From Halostella pelagica (lineage in GTDB: Archaea; Halobacteriota; Halobacteria; Halobacteriales; Natronoarchaeaceae): 64,000 bases of DNA. Positions within the stretch are counted from its first letter, which is position 1. Every line of letters begins with the position of its first letter. Below the pieces are notes generated by a model. The model searched no databases. It worked only from the letters and a program-made list of their open reading frames with translations, and was not told where the DNA came from. Made by a program: the position numbers and the translations under genes. Below, in pieces: positions 1 to 9,218 of the stretch. The DNA lies in the NCBI GenBank assembly GCA_005954745.1, contig CP040678.1, forward strand, positions 930,001-994,000. Direction: 5' to 3'.

Positions 1-2
1 AC

Positions 3-668
3 GACGACCAGATAGCGGCCGTCGTCGAGGAGATAATAGACGACTGGGGTCGCATCGACTGTCTGGTGAACAACGCCGGATACGCACAGATGGGGCCAGT
101 CGAGGACGTCTCGGTCGAGGACGTTCACAGCCAGTTCGACGTGAACGTGTACGGCCCGCACCGGCTTGCCCGGCAGGTGCTCCCCCACATGCGAGAGCAA
201 GGCGACGGCACCATCGTCAACCTCTCTAGCCTCGCCGGCCGCGTCTCGTACCCCGGAAACGGCGTCTACTGCGGGTCGAAGTTCGCACTGGAGGCGATGA
301 GCGACGCGCTCCGAGCCGAGGTATCGTCGTTCGATGTCGACGTAGTGCTCGTCGAACCCGGTCCGGTCGAGACGAACTTCTCCAAACGCGTCGAGGACGA
401 AGTGGACACGCTGGAGCGAACCAGCGCGTACGACTCCCTCTATCGGATCCTCGACGACACGGCGGCGATCGGTGGCGGCGGCCCGGCAGCGGTACCGCCG
501 CGGCGCGTCGCGGAAGTGATCCTCAACGCCGCGAGTTCGACCGAACCGGCGGCGCGGTACCCCGTCGGGCCGTTCGCGAACTTCTTCGCGTACGCCGGCG
601 TCTTGCCGGCCAAGTGGCGCGACGCCGCGTACCGCCTCGTTTCGAAACTGGCCGGAGTGCGGTCGTGA
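3..668 (+). CDS. SDR-family oxidoreductase (5' end outside window)
   Basis: C-terminal part of a short-chain dehydrogenase/reductase; the frame is already open at base 3 and the start lies upstream. The visible part has the NNAG motif, a serine in NLSSLAG and the catalytic YCGSK (Y-x3-K; about residues 89-93 of the visible part). The Rossmann glycine motif is off the edge. It probably oxidises or reduces an alcohol/ketone with NAD(P), but the substrate cannot be told. The stop overlaps the next start (GTGA), so the two genes are translationally coupled. Confidence 0.9.
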   Translation, partial: DDQIAAVVEEIIDDWGRIDCLVNNAGYAQMGPVEDVSVEDVHSQFDVNVYGPHRLARQVLPHMREQGDGTIVNLSSLAGRVSYPGNGVYCGSKFALEAMSDALRAEVSSFDVDVVLVEPGPVETNFSKRVEDEVDTLERTSAYDSLYRILDDTAAIGGGGPAAVPPRRVAEVILNAASSTEPAARYPVGPFANFFAYAGVLPAKWRDAAYRLVSKLAGVRS

Positions 669-2032
669 GCGGGGGCGGCGGCCGACCCGCGATCCGCGGA
701 CGCGACGGTCTGGCGACGACGGAGGCTCGCGACCTCGCTCTCGACTGCGTCGAGGCGGGAATCGAGGCGGGCCATCCCGCCACCGTCGTCAGCGACGCGG
801 TTTCGCTGGACGGCGACGCGCTACGGGTCGCCGACGAAACGTACGACATCGGCGAGTACGACGAAGTGGTCGTTCTCGGCGGCGGCAACGCCGCTGCGCA
901 CGTCGCGGCGGCGCTCGAAACGACACTCGGCGACCGCATCGACCGCGGCGTCGTCGTGACAGACGACCCGACTGGGACCGAGTCCGTGACGGTCCGCGAG
1001 GGCGACCATCCCGTCCCGAGCGAACGCGGCGTGGAGGCCGCACGAGAAGTGCGTGCGCTAGCCGACGAGGCCGACGAGGCGACGTTCGTTCTGGTCGCCG
1101 TCACCGGCGGCGGCAGTGCGCTCCTGCCCGCGCCCGCCGAAGCCGTCTCGCTGGCGGACCTCCGGTCCGTCACCGACGCGTTGCTCGACAGCGGCGCGAC
1201 GATCAGCGAGATAAACGCCGTCCGCAAGCACATCTCGCAGATCAAGGGCGGCCGGTTGGCCCGCCGCGCCGCCCCGGCGACCGTCGTGTCGCTGATCTTG
1301 AGCGACGTGGTCGGCGACGACCCGAGCGTCGTCGCGAGCGGCCCGACCTCGCCCGACGGATCCACGTTCGAGGAGGCGCTGTCCGTGCTGGAGCGTTACG
1401 ACGTCGACGCTCCGACGGCGGTCACCTCCCGCCTGGAACGCGGAGCGGCGGGCGACACCGCCGAGACGCCCGGCCCTGACGACCCGCTGTTCGCCCGCGT
1501 GACGAACCACGGTATCGCGGACGGGACGACGGTGCTCGACGCGGCCCGCGACGCCGCGAGAGAGCGCGGCTACGGGGCGCTCGTTCTCTCCTCCCGGGTC
1601 CGCGGCGAGGCCAGAGAGGCGGCAAAGACCCACGTCGCTATCGCGGAGGAGGCGCTGGCGACCGGCGATCCCGTCGAACCGCCGGCCGCGATCCTCTCTG
1701 GCGGCGAAACCACGGTGACGGTCCGGGGTGACGGCGAGGGCGGTCCGAACCAGGAGTTCGCCGTCAGCGCGGCGCTGGAACTCGACAGTGTCGCGACTGC
1801 CCAAAGCGAGAGCGGAATCGCTGTCGCCGCAGTCGACACCGACGGGAGCGACGGGGCGACGGATGCGGCCGGCGCGCTCGTCGACGAGGCGACGGTTGAG
1901 GACGCGGCGTCCGCGCGGGCGGCCCTCGCCGGGAACGACGCGTATCCGTATCTCGATGCCCGCGATGCGCTTCTCGTGACAGGGCCGACCGGGACGAACC
2001 TGAACGACCTGCGGGTGCTGGTCGTCGAGTAA
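665..2032 (+). CDS. Glycerate 2-kinase (DUF4147/MOFRL type)
   Basis: ATP-dependent kinase expected to convert glycerate to 2-phosphoglycerate, feeding lower glycolysis. Family motifs seen in order: VTGGGSALLPAP, NAVRKHIS followed by KGG, SGGETTVTVRG, GGPNQEF, DTDGSDGATDAAGA and C-terminal TGPTGTNLNDL; the last three belong to the MOFRL domain. At 455 aa the length is normal. The GTG at 665 overlaps the upstream TGA; an earlier in-frame ATG at 614 would put 17 residues inside the SDR gene and is less likely. Whether 2- or 3-phosphoglycerate is made is inferred from the family. Confidence 0.88.
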   Translation: MSGGGGRPAIRGRDGLATTEARDLALDCVEAGIEAGHPATVVSDAVSLDGDALRVADETYDIGEYDEVVVLGGGNAAAHVAAALETTLGDRIDRGVVVTDDPTGTESVTVREGDHPVPSERGVEAAREVRALADEADEATFVLVAVTGGGSALLPAPAEAVSLADLRSVTDALLDSGATISEINAVRKHISQIKGGRLARRAAPATVVSLILSDVVGDDPSVVASGPTSPDGSTFEEALSVLERYDVDAPTAVTSRLERGAAGDTAETPGPDDPLFARVTNHGIADGTTVLDAARDAARERGYGALVLSSRVRGEAREAAKTHVAIAEEALATGDPVEPPAAILSGGETTVTVRGDGEGGPNQEFAVSAALELDSVATAQSESGIAVAAVDTDGSDGATDAAGALVDEATVEDAASARAALAGNDAYPYLDARDALLVTGPTGTNLNDLRVLVVE

Positions 2033-2057
2033 CTGGTCGTTCTACCGGCCCGGACTG

Positions 2058-3155
2058 CTAGTCCAGGCAGGCCGCGACGATACGCAGCATCTCCTCTCCG
2101 CGAACTTCGTCCGCGAACAGCGGAACGCGCTTGATGTCGTGGCCGCGGAACACGTCCTGTGCCGAGGCGAGCGCGTCCTGTTGAACGTCCCAGCGGCGCT
2201 GGCAGAACTCGCAGGAGTCGAGGTCCGGCGAGACGAACTGCGCGGCGTCCACCTCGCTCGTCACGTCAGCGAGGTCCTCCATCACCTTGTTGACGACGAC
2301 GGTACCGACGGGGATCTGGAACTCGTCTAACTGTGCCAGCAGGCGCTCGGACTCGAAGACGCTCATCTCCTCCGGAACCATCACGACGCGGAAATCGGTC
2401 TGCTTCGGGTCCCGAAGCGTCGCGCGCAGTCGTTCGATCCGCTCCGATAGCTTTCGGAGGTCGTCCACGCCGTCCTCGACGTCTTCCTCCTCGACGCCGC
2501 CAGCGCCGAACATTCCCTTGACGCCGTCCATCATCCCGCCCAGACGTTCGCGGAGCGAGAGCATCCGGCCGACCATCGTGTCCATCACCTCGGGCAGTTC
2601 GAGCAGTCGGAGCGTGTGGCCCGTCGGCGCGGTGTCGACCACGACGCGGTCGAAGCGCTCGTCGTCCAGATACTCGATAAGGGTCTGCATCGCCGCCGCC
2701 TCGTCCGCGCCGGGCATTGCGCCGCCCATCAGCGACTCCATCGGGCCGCCCTCTCCGCCCAGCATCTCGCCCAGTCCGCCCAGCGGTTGGTCCCCTCCCG
2801 CGCCGCCGGCGAACGCCGCGGTCCCGTCCTCGATGGCGGTGTCGGGGTCTATCTCCGCGGCGTACAGCGGCACGTCGTCGCGGATCCGCGCCGGTCGAGA
2901 CGGGACATCGGCCTCGTAGGTGTCCGAAAGCGAGTGCGCGGGGTCCGTCGAGACGACGAGCGTCGTCGTGCCGCCGCGAGCGCTCGCCAGCGCCGTCGCC
3001 GCGGCCATCGTGGTCTTCCCGACGCCCCCCTTACCGCCGTACAGTACGTAGTCGGCGTCCGGGTCGAGCGTCCTGGCGGTCGCGTCCTCGCGTTCGCGGA
3101 CGTCGCCGCCCTCCTCCTCGACGTCGTCGACGGGCTCCACGTCGATAGAACTCAT
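2058..3155 (-). CDS. ArsA/Get3-family ATPase
   Basis: Soluble deviant-Walker P-loop ATPase of 365 aa. The P-loop GGKGGVGKTT is near residues 40-50, followed by the switch motif STDPAHSL, the switch II region VVVDTAPTGHTLRLLELP and a C-terminal CEFCQRRW whose CxxC could bind Zn as in Get3 dimers. A Gly/Met-rich stretch (GGLGEMLGGEGGPMESLMGG) resembles the hydrophobic substrate-binding part of Get3. No arsenic genes are nearby, so tail-anchored-protein handling is as likely as arsenite export. It is convergent with glycerate kinase. Confidence 0.88.
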   Translation of the reverse strand: MSSIDVEPVDDVEEEGGDVREREDATARTLDPDADYVLYGGKGGVGKTTMAAATALASARGGTTTLVVSTDPAHSLSDTYEADVPSRPARIRDDVPLYAAEIDPDTAIEDGTAAFAGGAGGDQPLGGLGEMLGGEGGPMESLMGGAMPGADEAAAMQTLIEYLDDERFDRVVVDTAPTGHTLRLLELPEVMDTMVGRMLSLRERLGGMMDGVKGMFGAGGVEEEDVEDGVDDLRKLSERIERLRATLRDPKQTDFRVVMVPEEMSVFESERLLAQLDEFQIPVGTVVVNKVMEDLADVTSEVDAAQFVSPDLDSCEFCQRRWDVQQDALASAQDVFRGHDIKRVPLFADEVRGEEMLRIVAACLD

Positions 3156-3193
3156 ACCGGGCGGTAGCCGTCGAACGCTTGTGTACTTCCCGG

Positions 3194-4936
3194 TTACTCG
3201 TCCAGGTCGGACTCCCGCTTTACCGTCGGCCCGCCGGACCCGGAGAGCGGGTTCTCGTCGTCGCTCTCTTCCAGCAACTGCTGGAACTGTTCGTCTAGGT
3301 CGTTCTCTGGCTCGTCCTCATCGACGCTCTCGGCCGCTGTCTCGTCGGTCCGAGCCTCCACGTCGTCGAGGCGATTGCCCAGCGCGGACACTTCTGTGTC
3401 GAGTTCGAGCAGCGTCTTCTCCATGCGGTCGAGTTGCTCCGGGTCGATGGCGTCCGACTCGCCGCCTCCCGTTTCCGCGGCCGGTTCCAACTCGTCGAGT
3501 CGGTCGTCGAGCGCCGTAACCTCCTCCGCGACGCGCTCGACAGTCGGGGCCAGCGAGGCAACGCTCCGCTCGTCGTCCGCGTTGCCGACGCGGTCCTCGA
3601 CCGCGACAATCCTCTCCTCGACGGTGGCGACGGTCTCTTCCAGTGCGGCGATCCGGTCGGTCAGGTCCCCGACGCGGTCCGCCGTCTCGTCTACGCGCCC
3701 GGACACGCCGTCAACGTCGCCAGAGAGGTCATCCACGGCGTCCGTCACCGTGTCGACGTCACCCGAGAGTTCGTCCACGTCGCCGCTCACTTCGCCCACG
3801 GCATCTGTCACCTCGGCCACGTCTCCGGAGAGGTCGTCCACGCGACCGGAGACGGTGTCCATCCGCTCGGAAACCTCGCTCGCAGTGTCGGACACGCCGT
3901 CTACGCGTTCGGCGGTAGCGTCGACGCGCTCGGTCGTCTCGTCAACGGTGTCCGCGACCGTGTCGACCTCGTTCCGGACCGCCGCGGTTTCGTCGGCGAC
4001 GGTTTCGCGCACGTCGTCTACCGCCCCGTCGAGCGTCGCCAGTCGGGTCTCCGCCTCCGCGACCGCGGATTCGACCTCTCCGAAGCGGTCGTCGAGCGCG
4101 GAGAGTTCGGCCTCGACGGCGGAGAGGCGGTCATCGAGCGCGTCATCGCCGGTGCCGTCGCTTTCGGATTCCCCGACGGCCGCGACCTCGTCGGCCAGTC
4201 CGTCGAGTCGGTCCTCTATCGCGGCGAGACGGTCTGCATCGGCCGTGTCGACGTCGGCAACTTCCTCGCTGACCTCGTCGACACGCGCGTTCAGGTCGTC
4301 AATACGCTCTCCCAGCGCAGTCGCGTCGGGCACTGACTCGGACAGCGACGCCAGTTCCGTCTCCACGTCGGCGACCCTGTCGGCGGTGTCGTCCGCGGTC
4401 GTCAGGCGCTCGTCGACATCGTCGAATCGGGAATCCATCTCGCCGAGTCGCCCGTTGATCTCGTCGTACTGGCTTTCCACATCACCGAGTCGTCCGTCGA
4501 TTTCGTCGAACCGCCTCTCCGCCTCGTCGAACCGCTGTTCAAATCCGTCGAAGCGCTCGCGTAACGCGTCGAATCCGTCGTCGACGTCGGCGAGGCGGTC
4601 GGACAGGTCGTCCATGCGCTCGACGTCCGCCGCCACGTCGTCGACCCGTGACATCTCGGCTTCGAGGTCGTCGATCCGGTCCGCCACGTCGTCGAAGTCC
4701 GCGGTGCTCGCCGATAGCTCGTCGACCGCCGACCGAACCGCGTCGAGCGATTCGTCGGTCTCGGCGGCGTCGGACGCGGCCGCCTCCGCGTCGGCGATGC
4801 GGGTTTCCAGTTCGTCGATCCGGTCGGCCTCAGCAACGTCTCCTAGTCGACCGTGCGTCCGGTACGCGAGGCCGAGACCGGCCAGGCCGACGAGGAGAAC
4901 GAGCGCCAGAAGCGCCACTACGATCGGGTCAGGCAT
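3194..4936 (-). CDS. Membrane-anchored long coiled-coil protein
   Basis: An N-terminal hydrophobic segment (about residues 3-24, VVALLALVLLVGLAGLGLAY) is followed by more than 450 residues of continuous acidic heptads, giving a signal-anchored rod. Local tandem units such as DVDELSGDVDTVTDAVDDL and repeated RFDExxxRFDE recur. A short acidic tail ends the protein. No enzymatic motif is visible. ATG at 4936 is chosen over an upstream TTG because a TATA-like GCTTAAGC (4961-4968) sits 28 nt upstream. It resembles haloarchaeal proteins labelled SMC-like or apolipoprotein-like only because of the coiled coil; the function is unknown. Confidence 0.8.
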   Translation of the reverse strand: MPDPIVVALLALVLLVGLAGLGLAYRTHGRLGDVAEADRIDELETRIADAEAAASDAAETDESLDAVRSAVDELSASTADFDDVADRIDDLEAEMSRVDDVAADVERMDDLSDRLADVDDGFDALRERFDGFEQRFDEAERRFDEIDGRLGDVESQYDEINGRLGEMDSRFDDVDERLTTADDTADRVADVETELASLSESVPDATALGERIDDLNARVDEVSEEVADVDTADADRLAAIEDRLDGLADEVAAVGESESDGTGDDALDDRLSAVEAELSALDDRFGEVESAVAEAETRLATLDGAVDDVRETVADETAAVRNEVDTVADTVDETTERVDATAERVDGVSDTASEVSERMDTVSGRVDDLSGDVAEVTDAVGEVSGDVDELSGDVDTVTDAVDDLSGDVDGVSGRVDETADRVGDLTDRIAALEETVATVEERIVAVEDRVGNADDERSVASLAPTVERVAEEVTALDDRLDELEPAAETGGGESDAIDPEQLDRMEKTLLELDTEVSALGNRLDDVEARTDETAAESVDEDEPENDLDEQFQQLLEESDDENPLSGSGGPTVKRESDLDE

Positions 4937-5025
4937 CGGATACAACCAGCGAGGTCGGGGGCTTAAGCGTTGTCACGGTGACGGCTTGGATGTCAACTAT
5001 TCTCAACCGGTGCGGCCCGGACTGG

Positions 5026-5034
5026 TAATATAAA
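5026..5034 (+). promoter_or_regulatory. TATA box for DUF47 gene
   Basis: TAATATAAA lies 38 nt before the ATG at 5068, implying a 5' leader of about a dozen nt. Confidence 0.5.
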
Positions 5035-5067
5035 CGACGAGGTACGTGCCGGCCGCTCTTTCGTGTG

Positions 5068-5748
5068 ATGGCTGAGACCGTCCACGCCGACGCACTTGCA
5101 GACACCGTCACCGAGTTCCTGAGCGCACTGGTCGACGGTACGGACCTGCTCCGGACCGCGGCCGAAACGTACGGCACCGACCCGGCGGCGTTCGACCGGG
5201 CGGTCGATCGCCTCTGTCGCCTGGAGTCGCGGTGCGACGAACTCGTGGCCGACATCAGGCGGTCCGTCACGGACGAGATGCCGCCGTCGTTCGCCCGACC
5301 CTACCTGTTCTCCGGTGGCCTCGTGGAGGTAGTCGTCGCGGCGGACCGCGTCGTCTCCACGGCCGAGACGGTCGCGAAGGAACTGTCGGCGATGCGGCCC
5401 GACCTCGACGACGCCGTCCTCGCGGGCCTCCGGCAGATGTCGTGGCACGCACACGACGCCACGCGGCACCTCGCCGCGGTGTTCGAGGGGTCTGTCTTCG
5501 ACGAACCCGACGAGACGGAGTTCGAGAAAAACTCGGTCGCTGACGGTGAAGACACGCTCTCTGCCGTCCGGCGGTTGGAACGCGACTGCGACGCGACCAA
5601 GTACGATCTGATCCGGCGGGCGTTCAACGGCGGGACAACGGCCGAAGCGCTAGCGGTCCGCGAACTCGTCGTGACGATGGACGAGGTCGCTAACGCGGCC
5701 GAGGACGCCGCCGACAACCTGGCCTCTCTCCGCGCAAAGGCAGTCTAA
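5068..5748 (+). CDS. DUF47-family (PhoU-like) protein
   Basis: All-helical protein of 226 aa. It has the DUF47 look: paired acidic helices with ESRCDELVADI near residues 52-62 (a metal-site-type E/D cluster), MDEVANAAEDAADNL near the C-terminus and ERDCDATKYDL. Members are PhoU relatives, often next to Pit-type phosphate transporters, but none is present here. ATG at 5068 directly follows an in-frame GTG. A role in phosphate or transport regulation is inferred from the family only. Confidence 0.72.
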   Translation: MAETVHADALADTVTEFLSALVDGTDLLRTAAETYGTDPAAFDRAVDRLCRLESRCDELVADIRRSVTDEMPPSFARPYLFSGGLVEVVVAADRVVSTAETVAKELSAMRPDLDDAVLAGLRQMSWHAHDATRHLAAVFEGSVFDEPDETEFEKNSVADGEDTLSAVRRLERDCDATKYDLIRRAFNGGTTAEALAVRELVVTMDEVANAAEDAADNLASLRAKAV

Positions 5749-5843
5749 TCGGAGCGACCCTCCCAAAGGGCCGTTCGAACGGTGTACCGGTATTCGCCGA
5801 CGCCGGGTCGGCGAACTCCCGAACTGGTTTCCAGCAGTTCCTC

Positions 5844-6995
5844 TCAGTCGAAGTACTCGGCGAGTCGCTCCGCGGCCGCCTCGACGTGCGGCGTGACCAG
5901 CGCGAAGCGGATCCACTCCTTGCGGCGCGTGCCGAACGTCTCACCGGGCATCCCCGCCACACCCGCCTCGTCTATCAGACGTTTCACGTTGTCGACCGTT
6001 CCGGGGAAGCCGTCGAACCGAGCCATGACGTAGAACGCACCGTCCGGACGGGTGTAGTCGGCACCCGCCTCGTCGAGCGCCGCGGTGAACGTCCCTATCC
6101 GTCCTTCGAGCGTGCGGCGGTTCTCGGCGTAGTACTCCGCGGGGGTTTCCCGGAGGGCGTGGAGGACGGCGTACTGAGCGGGACGACTCCCGGCGACGTT
6201 GACCAGCATGTGCCGTCCCTTGGCCCGGTCGACCATATCGTGCGGGAACACGGCGTAACCGACCCGGAACCCGGTGATCGCCATCGACTTCGAGAAGGCG
6301 TTAGTGACGATGCGGCGGTCGGAGTCGTAATCGAGCGCCGTGGTGAACTCGCCCGAGTAGTCGAAGTGGTCGTACACCTCGTCACTGATCAGCGTCGCGT
6401 CGACCGCCTCGGCGATGTCGACGAGTTCGCCCATCGTCTCGGCGTCGTAGACGCCCCCGGTCGGGTTGTTCGGCGAGTTGACCAGGATCAGCGCCGTCTC
6501 CTCGCCCGCCCGTTCGCGCACGGCCTCGGGGTCGAGGGTGCCGTCCTCGTCCGCCGGCACGTACGTCGCGTCCCCGCCGAGCATCGTCGTCTTGCCGGGG
6601 TAGTACGGGTACACCGGGTCCGTGAGCAGGACTTCGTCCCCGTCCGCGACTTCGAGCGCGGCGGCCATCGCGAGGTAGTTGGCCTCGCCCGCGCCGTTGG
6701 TGATGACCACCTGTTCCACGTCGACGTTCCGCCGGGCGGCGACCTCCTCTCGCAACTCCCGCAGGCCTTCGCTCGGCGGGTACTGGAACCGGTCGCCGCT
6801 CAGGTCGGCGTACTCGTGCAGGCCCTCGCGGAGCGCCGCGGGCGGCTCCCAGTCGGGATTCCCGCTCACCATGTCGATAACGTCGGCGGCCGCGGCATCG
6901 CCCGCGGCCGTCCACGTCCGGTCGCTCGCCTCCGCGTCCGCGGCGTACTGCATGATGTGGAAAAACAGCGGCGTTTCGTACTCCATAGCGATCAT
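5844..6995 (-). CDS. PLP-dependent aminotransferase (class I/II)
   Basis: Fold-type I aminotransferase. It shows NSPNNPTGGVYD, the cofactor-binding SDEVYDHF and the Schiff-base lysine in AFSKSMAITGFRVGYA. At 383 aa the length is usual for the AspC-like clade; the substrate is probably aspartate, alanine or an aromatic amino acid but cannot be fixed. GGAGGT lies 3 nt before the ATG at 6995 and 12 nt before the ATG at 6986, so either start is possible. It is divergent from the amino-acid dehydrogenase at 7140; together they could interconvert amino and keto acids. Confidence 0.9.
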   Translation of the reverse strand: MIAMEYETPLFFHIMQYAADAEASDRTWTAAGDAAAADVIDMVSGNPDWEPPAALREGLHEYADLSGDRFQYPPSEGLRELREEVAARRNVDVEQVVITNGAGEANYLAMAAALEVADGDEVLLTDPVYPYYPGKTTMLGGDATYVPADEDGTLDPEAVRERAGEETALILVNSPNNPTGGVYDAETMGELVDIAEAVDATLISDEVYDHFDYSGEFTTALDYDSDRRIVTNAFSKSMAITGFRVGYAVFPHDMVDRAKGRHMLVNVAGSRPAQYAVLHALRETPAEYYAENRRTLEGRIGTFTAALDEAGADYTRPDGAFYVMARFDGFPGTVDNVKRLIDEAGVAGMPGETFGTRRKEWIRFALVTPHVEAAAERLAEYFD

Positions 6996-7109
6996 GCCAC
7001 CTCCGACGGGTTCATAGTTCGATACAGGCCAAGAGGCGACAAACCGCTTGCGGAACCCCCCAGTAACGATCGCCGGAACGCACCTGAGAGACGATGGAAG
7101 TCGGTAGAA

Positions 7110-7115
7110 TTTTTA
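7110..7115 (+). promoter_or_regulatory. TATA box for amino-acid dehydrogenase
   Basis: TTTTTA centred 27 nt before the ATG at 7140, consistent with a leaderless transcript. Confidence 0.5.
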
Positions 7116-7139
7116 CGGTAAGCGAAACGATTATATGAT

Positions 7140-8198
7140 ATGGTATTTAATTCGATCGGCGACGCCGGCCACGAACAGGTGTCGTATTTCTCAGACCCTG
7201 AGACGGGGTTACAGTGCATCATCGCCGTTCACGACACGACCCTGGGGCCGGGTCTCGGCGGGACACGGATCCTCGATTACGACACCGAGGAGGACGCGCT
7301 AACCGACGTACTGCGACTCTCGGGGGCGATGACCTACAAGGCTGCCGCCGCGGACCTCCCGCTGGGCGGCGCGAAAGCGGTGGTCATCGGCGACCCCGAC
7401 GAGATAAAGACCGAGGACCTCCTCGAAGCGTACGGCCGGGCCGTCGACTGCATGGGCGGTCGCTATCTCACCTCCGTCGACGTCAACACGACGGTCGAGG
7501 ACATGGACGTCGTCGCGCGAACGACGGACCACGTCGTCGGCGCGAGCGGCGGTCTCGGCACCGCCTCGCCGATCACGGCACACGGCGTGTTCCACGGGAT
7601 CCGTGCCTGCGCGGAACACGTCTACGGAACGGAGACGACGGCCGACCTCGACGTCGTGGTTCAGGGTCTCGGGAAAGTGGGCCGCTCGCTCGCCGAGGCG
7701 TTGCTCGAAGACGGCGCGTCGGTGACCGTCTCGGACATCGACAGCGAGAACGTCGAGGCGTTCGCGGACTCACACGACGTGGATACGGTCGCATCCGACG
7801 CGGTGTACGAACAGTCGTGTGATATCTTCGCCCCCTGTGCGATCGGTGGCGTCGTCAACGACGAGACGATCCCGCAACTCGACTGCGACATCGTCGCCGG
7901 CGCTGCGAACAACGTCCTCGCCGAACGACGACACGCGAGCGACCTCCGGGATCTGGATATCCTGTACGCCCCCGACTACGTCATCAACGCAGGCGGGCTA
8001 ATCACCGTGGCCAAGGACCACTTCGGCGGCACGCGTGAGGAAGCGTACGAGGAGGCGGCCGCTATCGGCGACCGTCTGTCGGAGATGATCGAACGGGCGG
8101 AGGCGCGCGAAACGACGGTGCTCGACGCCGCCGAGGAGTACGCCGAGGAACGGATCAACGCCGTCGAGACGACGACGCCGTCGCTTTCCGCCGAGTAA
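7140..8198 (+). CDS. Glu/Leu/Phe/Val dehydrogenase
   Basis: NAD(P)-dependent oxidative deaminase of 352 aa. N-terminal catalytic domain: GPGLGGTRILDY and the two lysine regions MTYKAAAADLPLGGAKA (substrate and catalytic Lys). Rossmann domain: VVQGLGKVGRSLAEALL. C-terminus: NAGGLITVAKDHFGG. The length and the GPGLGGTR signature fit leucine/phenylalanine-type enzymes of about 350 aa rather than the 420-aa hexameric glutamate dehydrogenases, so a branched-chain or aromatic substrate is more likely. It begins right after its TATA box (leaderless). Confidence 0.88.
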   Translation: MVFNSIGDAGHEQVSYFSDPETGLQCIIAVHDTTLGPGLGGTRILDYDTEEDALTDVLRLSGAMTYKAAAADLPLGGAKAVVIGDPDEIKTEDLLEAYGRAVDCMGGRYLTSVDVNTTVEDMDVVARTTDHVVGASGGLGTASPITAHGVFHGIRACAEHVYGTETTADLDVVVQGLGKVGRSLAEALLEDGASVTVSDIDSENVEAFADSHDVDTVASDAVYEQSCDIFAPCAIGGVVNDETIPQLDCDIVAGAANNVLAERRHASDLRDLDILYAPDYVINAGGLITVAKDHFGGTREEAYEEAAAIGDRLSEMIERAEARETTVLDAAEEYAEERINAVETTTPSLSAE

Positions 8199-8240
8199 CT
8201 GAGACACCGGGAACCCACGGTCTGGGGCCGTCCGTGGCAT

Positions 8241-8247
8241 CTTTACC
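8241..8247 (+). promoter_or_regulatory. TATA-like box for SnoaL-like gene
   Basis: CTTTACC centred 26 nt before the ATG at 8270; it decides that start over an upstream in-frame GTG at 8234. Confidence 0.4.
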
Positions 8248-8269
8248 CTCCGCAGTCGACTGTCGGACC

Positions 8270-8626
8270 ATGGGAAACGCACGGCCGGAGCGCGTCCGAG
8301 AGTACTACCGCTACGTCGACGACGAAGCGTACGAGGACCTATTCTCGCTGTTCGCGGACGACATCAGATACGACCGTCCCGGGAACGAACCGATCGAGGG
8401 GATGGAGGAGTTCCGACGGTTCTACCTCGACGAGCGAGCCCTGGAAAACGGGACTCACGACGTTCACGCTGTCGTTCCCGATGGCGATATAGTCGCCGTC
8501 CGCGGGCGGTTCGAGGGAGAACAGGGCGGGGACACCGTCGAATTCGGGTTCGCGGATTTCCATCGGTTCGACGGTCAGGGGACTATCGTCGAGCGATGGA
8601 CGTACACCGACCGGGACACCGTTTAA
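8270..8626 (+). CDS. SnoaL-like / NTF2-fold protein
   Basis: Small single-domain protein of 118 aa. It has the SnoaL/NTF2 pattern: helix REYYRYVDDEAYEDLFSLFA, then DDIRYDRPGNEPIEGMEEFRRFY, then a beta sheet ending FADFHRFDGQGTIVERWTYT. Members include steroid-isomerase-like enzymes and non-catalytic binding proteins; nothing here fixes a substrate. The gene stands alone with its own promoter. Confidence 0.75.
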   Translation: MGNARPERVREYYRYVDDEAYEDLFSLFADDIRYDRPGNEPIEGMEEFRRFYLDERALENGTHDVHAVVPDGDIVAVRGRFEGEQGGDTVEFGFADFHRFDGQGTIVERWTYTDRDTV

Positions 8627-8651
8627 CTGCCCGCCCGCCGACCACTCACGC

Positions 8652-9173
8652 ATGAGCGAGCAGTCGATCGAGCAACGCCTGGGCGACCGCCTGCGCGAGG
8701 CCGACCACACCGTCGCGACGGCGGAGTCGTGTACGGGCGGTCTCGTCGGCGCGGCGCTGACAGCCGTCCCCGGCGCAAGCGACTACTTCGAGGGCGGGAT
8801 CGTCGCGTACGCGTACGACGCGAAACGGCACTTGCTGGGCGTTTCACGCGAATCACTGGACGAACACGGCGCGGTCAGCGGGCGGGTCGCCCGCGAGATG
8901 GCCCGCGGTGTCCGCGATAAGACCGATGCGACCTGGGGCCTCTCGACGACCGGCGTCGCCGGCCCGACCGGCGGAACCGAGGAAACTCCCGTCGGGACGG
9001 TGTACGTCGGCGTCGCCTACGCGGGTGAGTGGGGGACGGAAACCTCGTACGCCACCGCGACGCGCCACCGGTTCGACGGCGACCGCGCGGCGGTCCGCGA
9101 GTCGACCGTCGAGCAAACGCTCGCGGACCTGTCCGCGGAACTCGACGGAGCGGGCGGCAGATCCGTCGAGTAA
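8652..9173 (+). CDS. pncC: CinA C-terminal domain amidohydrolase (PncC-like)
   Basis: Stand-alone CinA C-terminal domain of 173 aa, expected to deamidate nicotinamide mononucleotide to nicotinate mononucleotide in NAD salvage. Seen: ATAESCTGGLVGAALTAVPG containing the catalytic serine, FEGGIVAYAYDAKRHLLGV, and TGVAGPTGG followed by PVGTVYVGVA. The full-length CinA N-terminal (COG1058) domain is absent, as in short PncC proteins. NMN activity is inferred from the bacterial family. Confidence 0.9.
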   Translation: MSEQSIEQRLGDRLREADHTVATAESCTGGLVGAALTAVPGASDYFEGGIVAYAYDAKRHLLGVSRESLDEHGAVSGRVAREMARGVRDKTDATWGLSTTGVAGPTGGTEETPVGTVYVGVAYAGEWGTETSYATATRHRFDGDRAAVRESTVEQTLADLSAELDGAGGRSVE

Positions 9174-9218
9174 GGGAAACGTTTGTACCCGTCCGGTCGT
9201 GACTCTCCGGGTACCGTC

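Noticed and set aside
3375-5033. Plus-strand frame of 552 codons, extremely Ser/Thr-rich
   Set aside because: Antisense shadow of the coiled-coil gene: its composition follows from reading Asp/Val/Glu heptad codons backwards, and it has no family motif.
5886-7121. Plus-strand frame of 411 codons
   Set aside because: Antisense to the aminotransferase, which has complete PLP motifs; the shadow has none.
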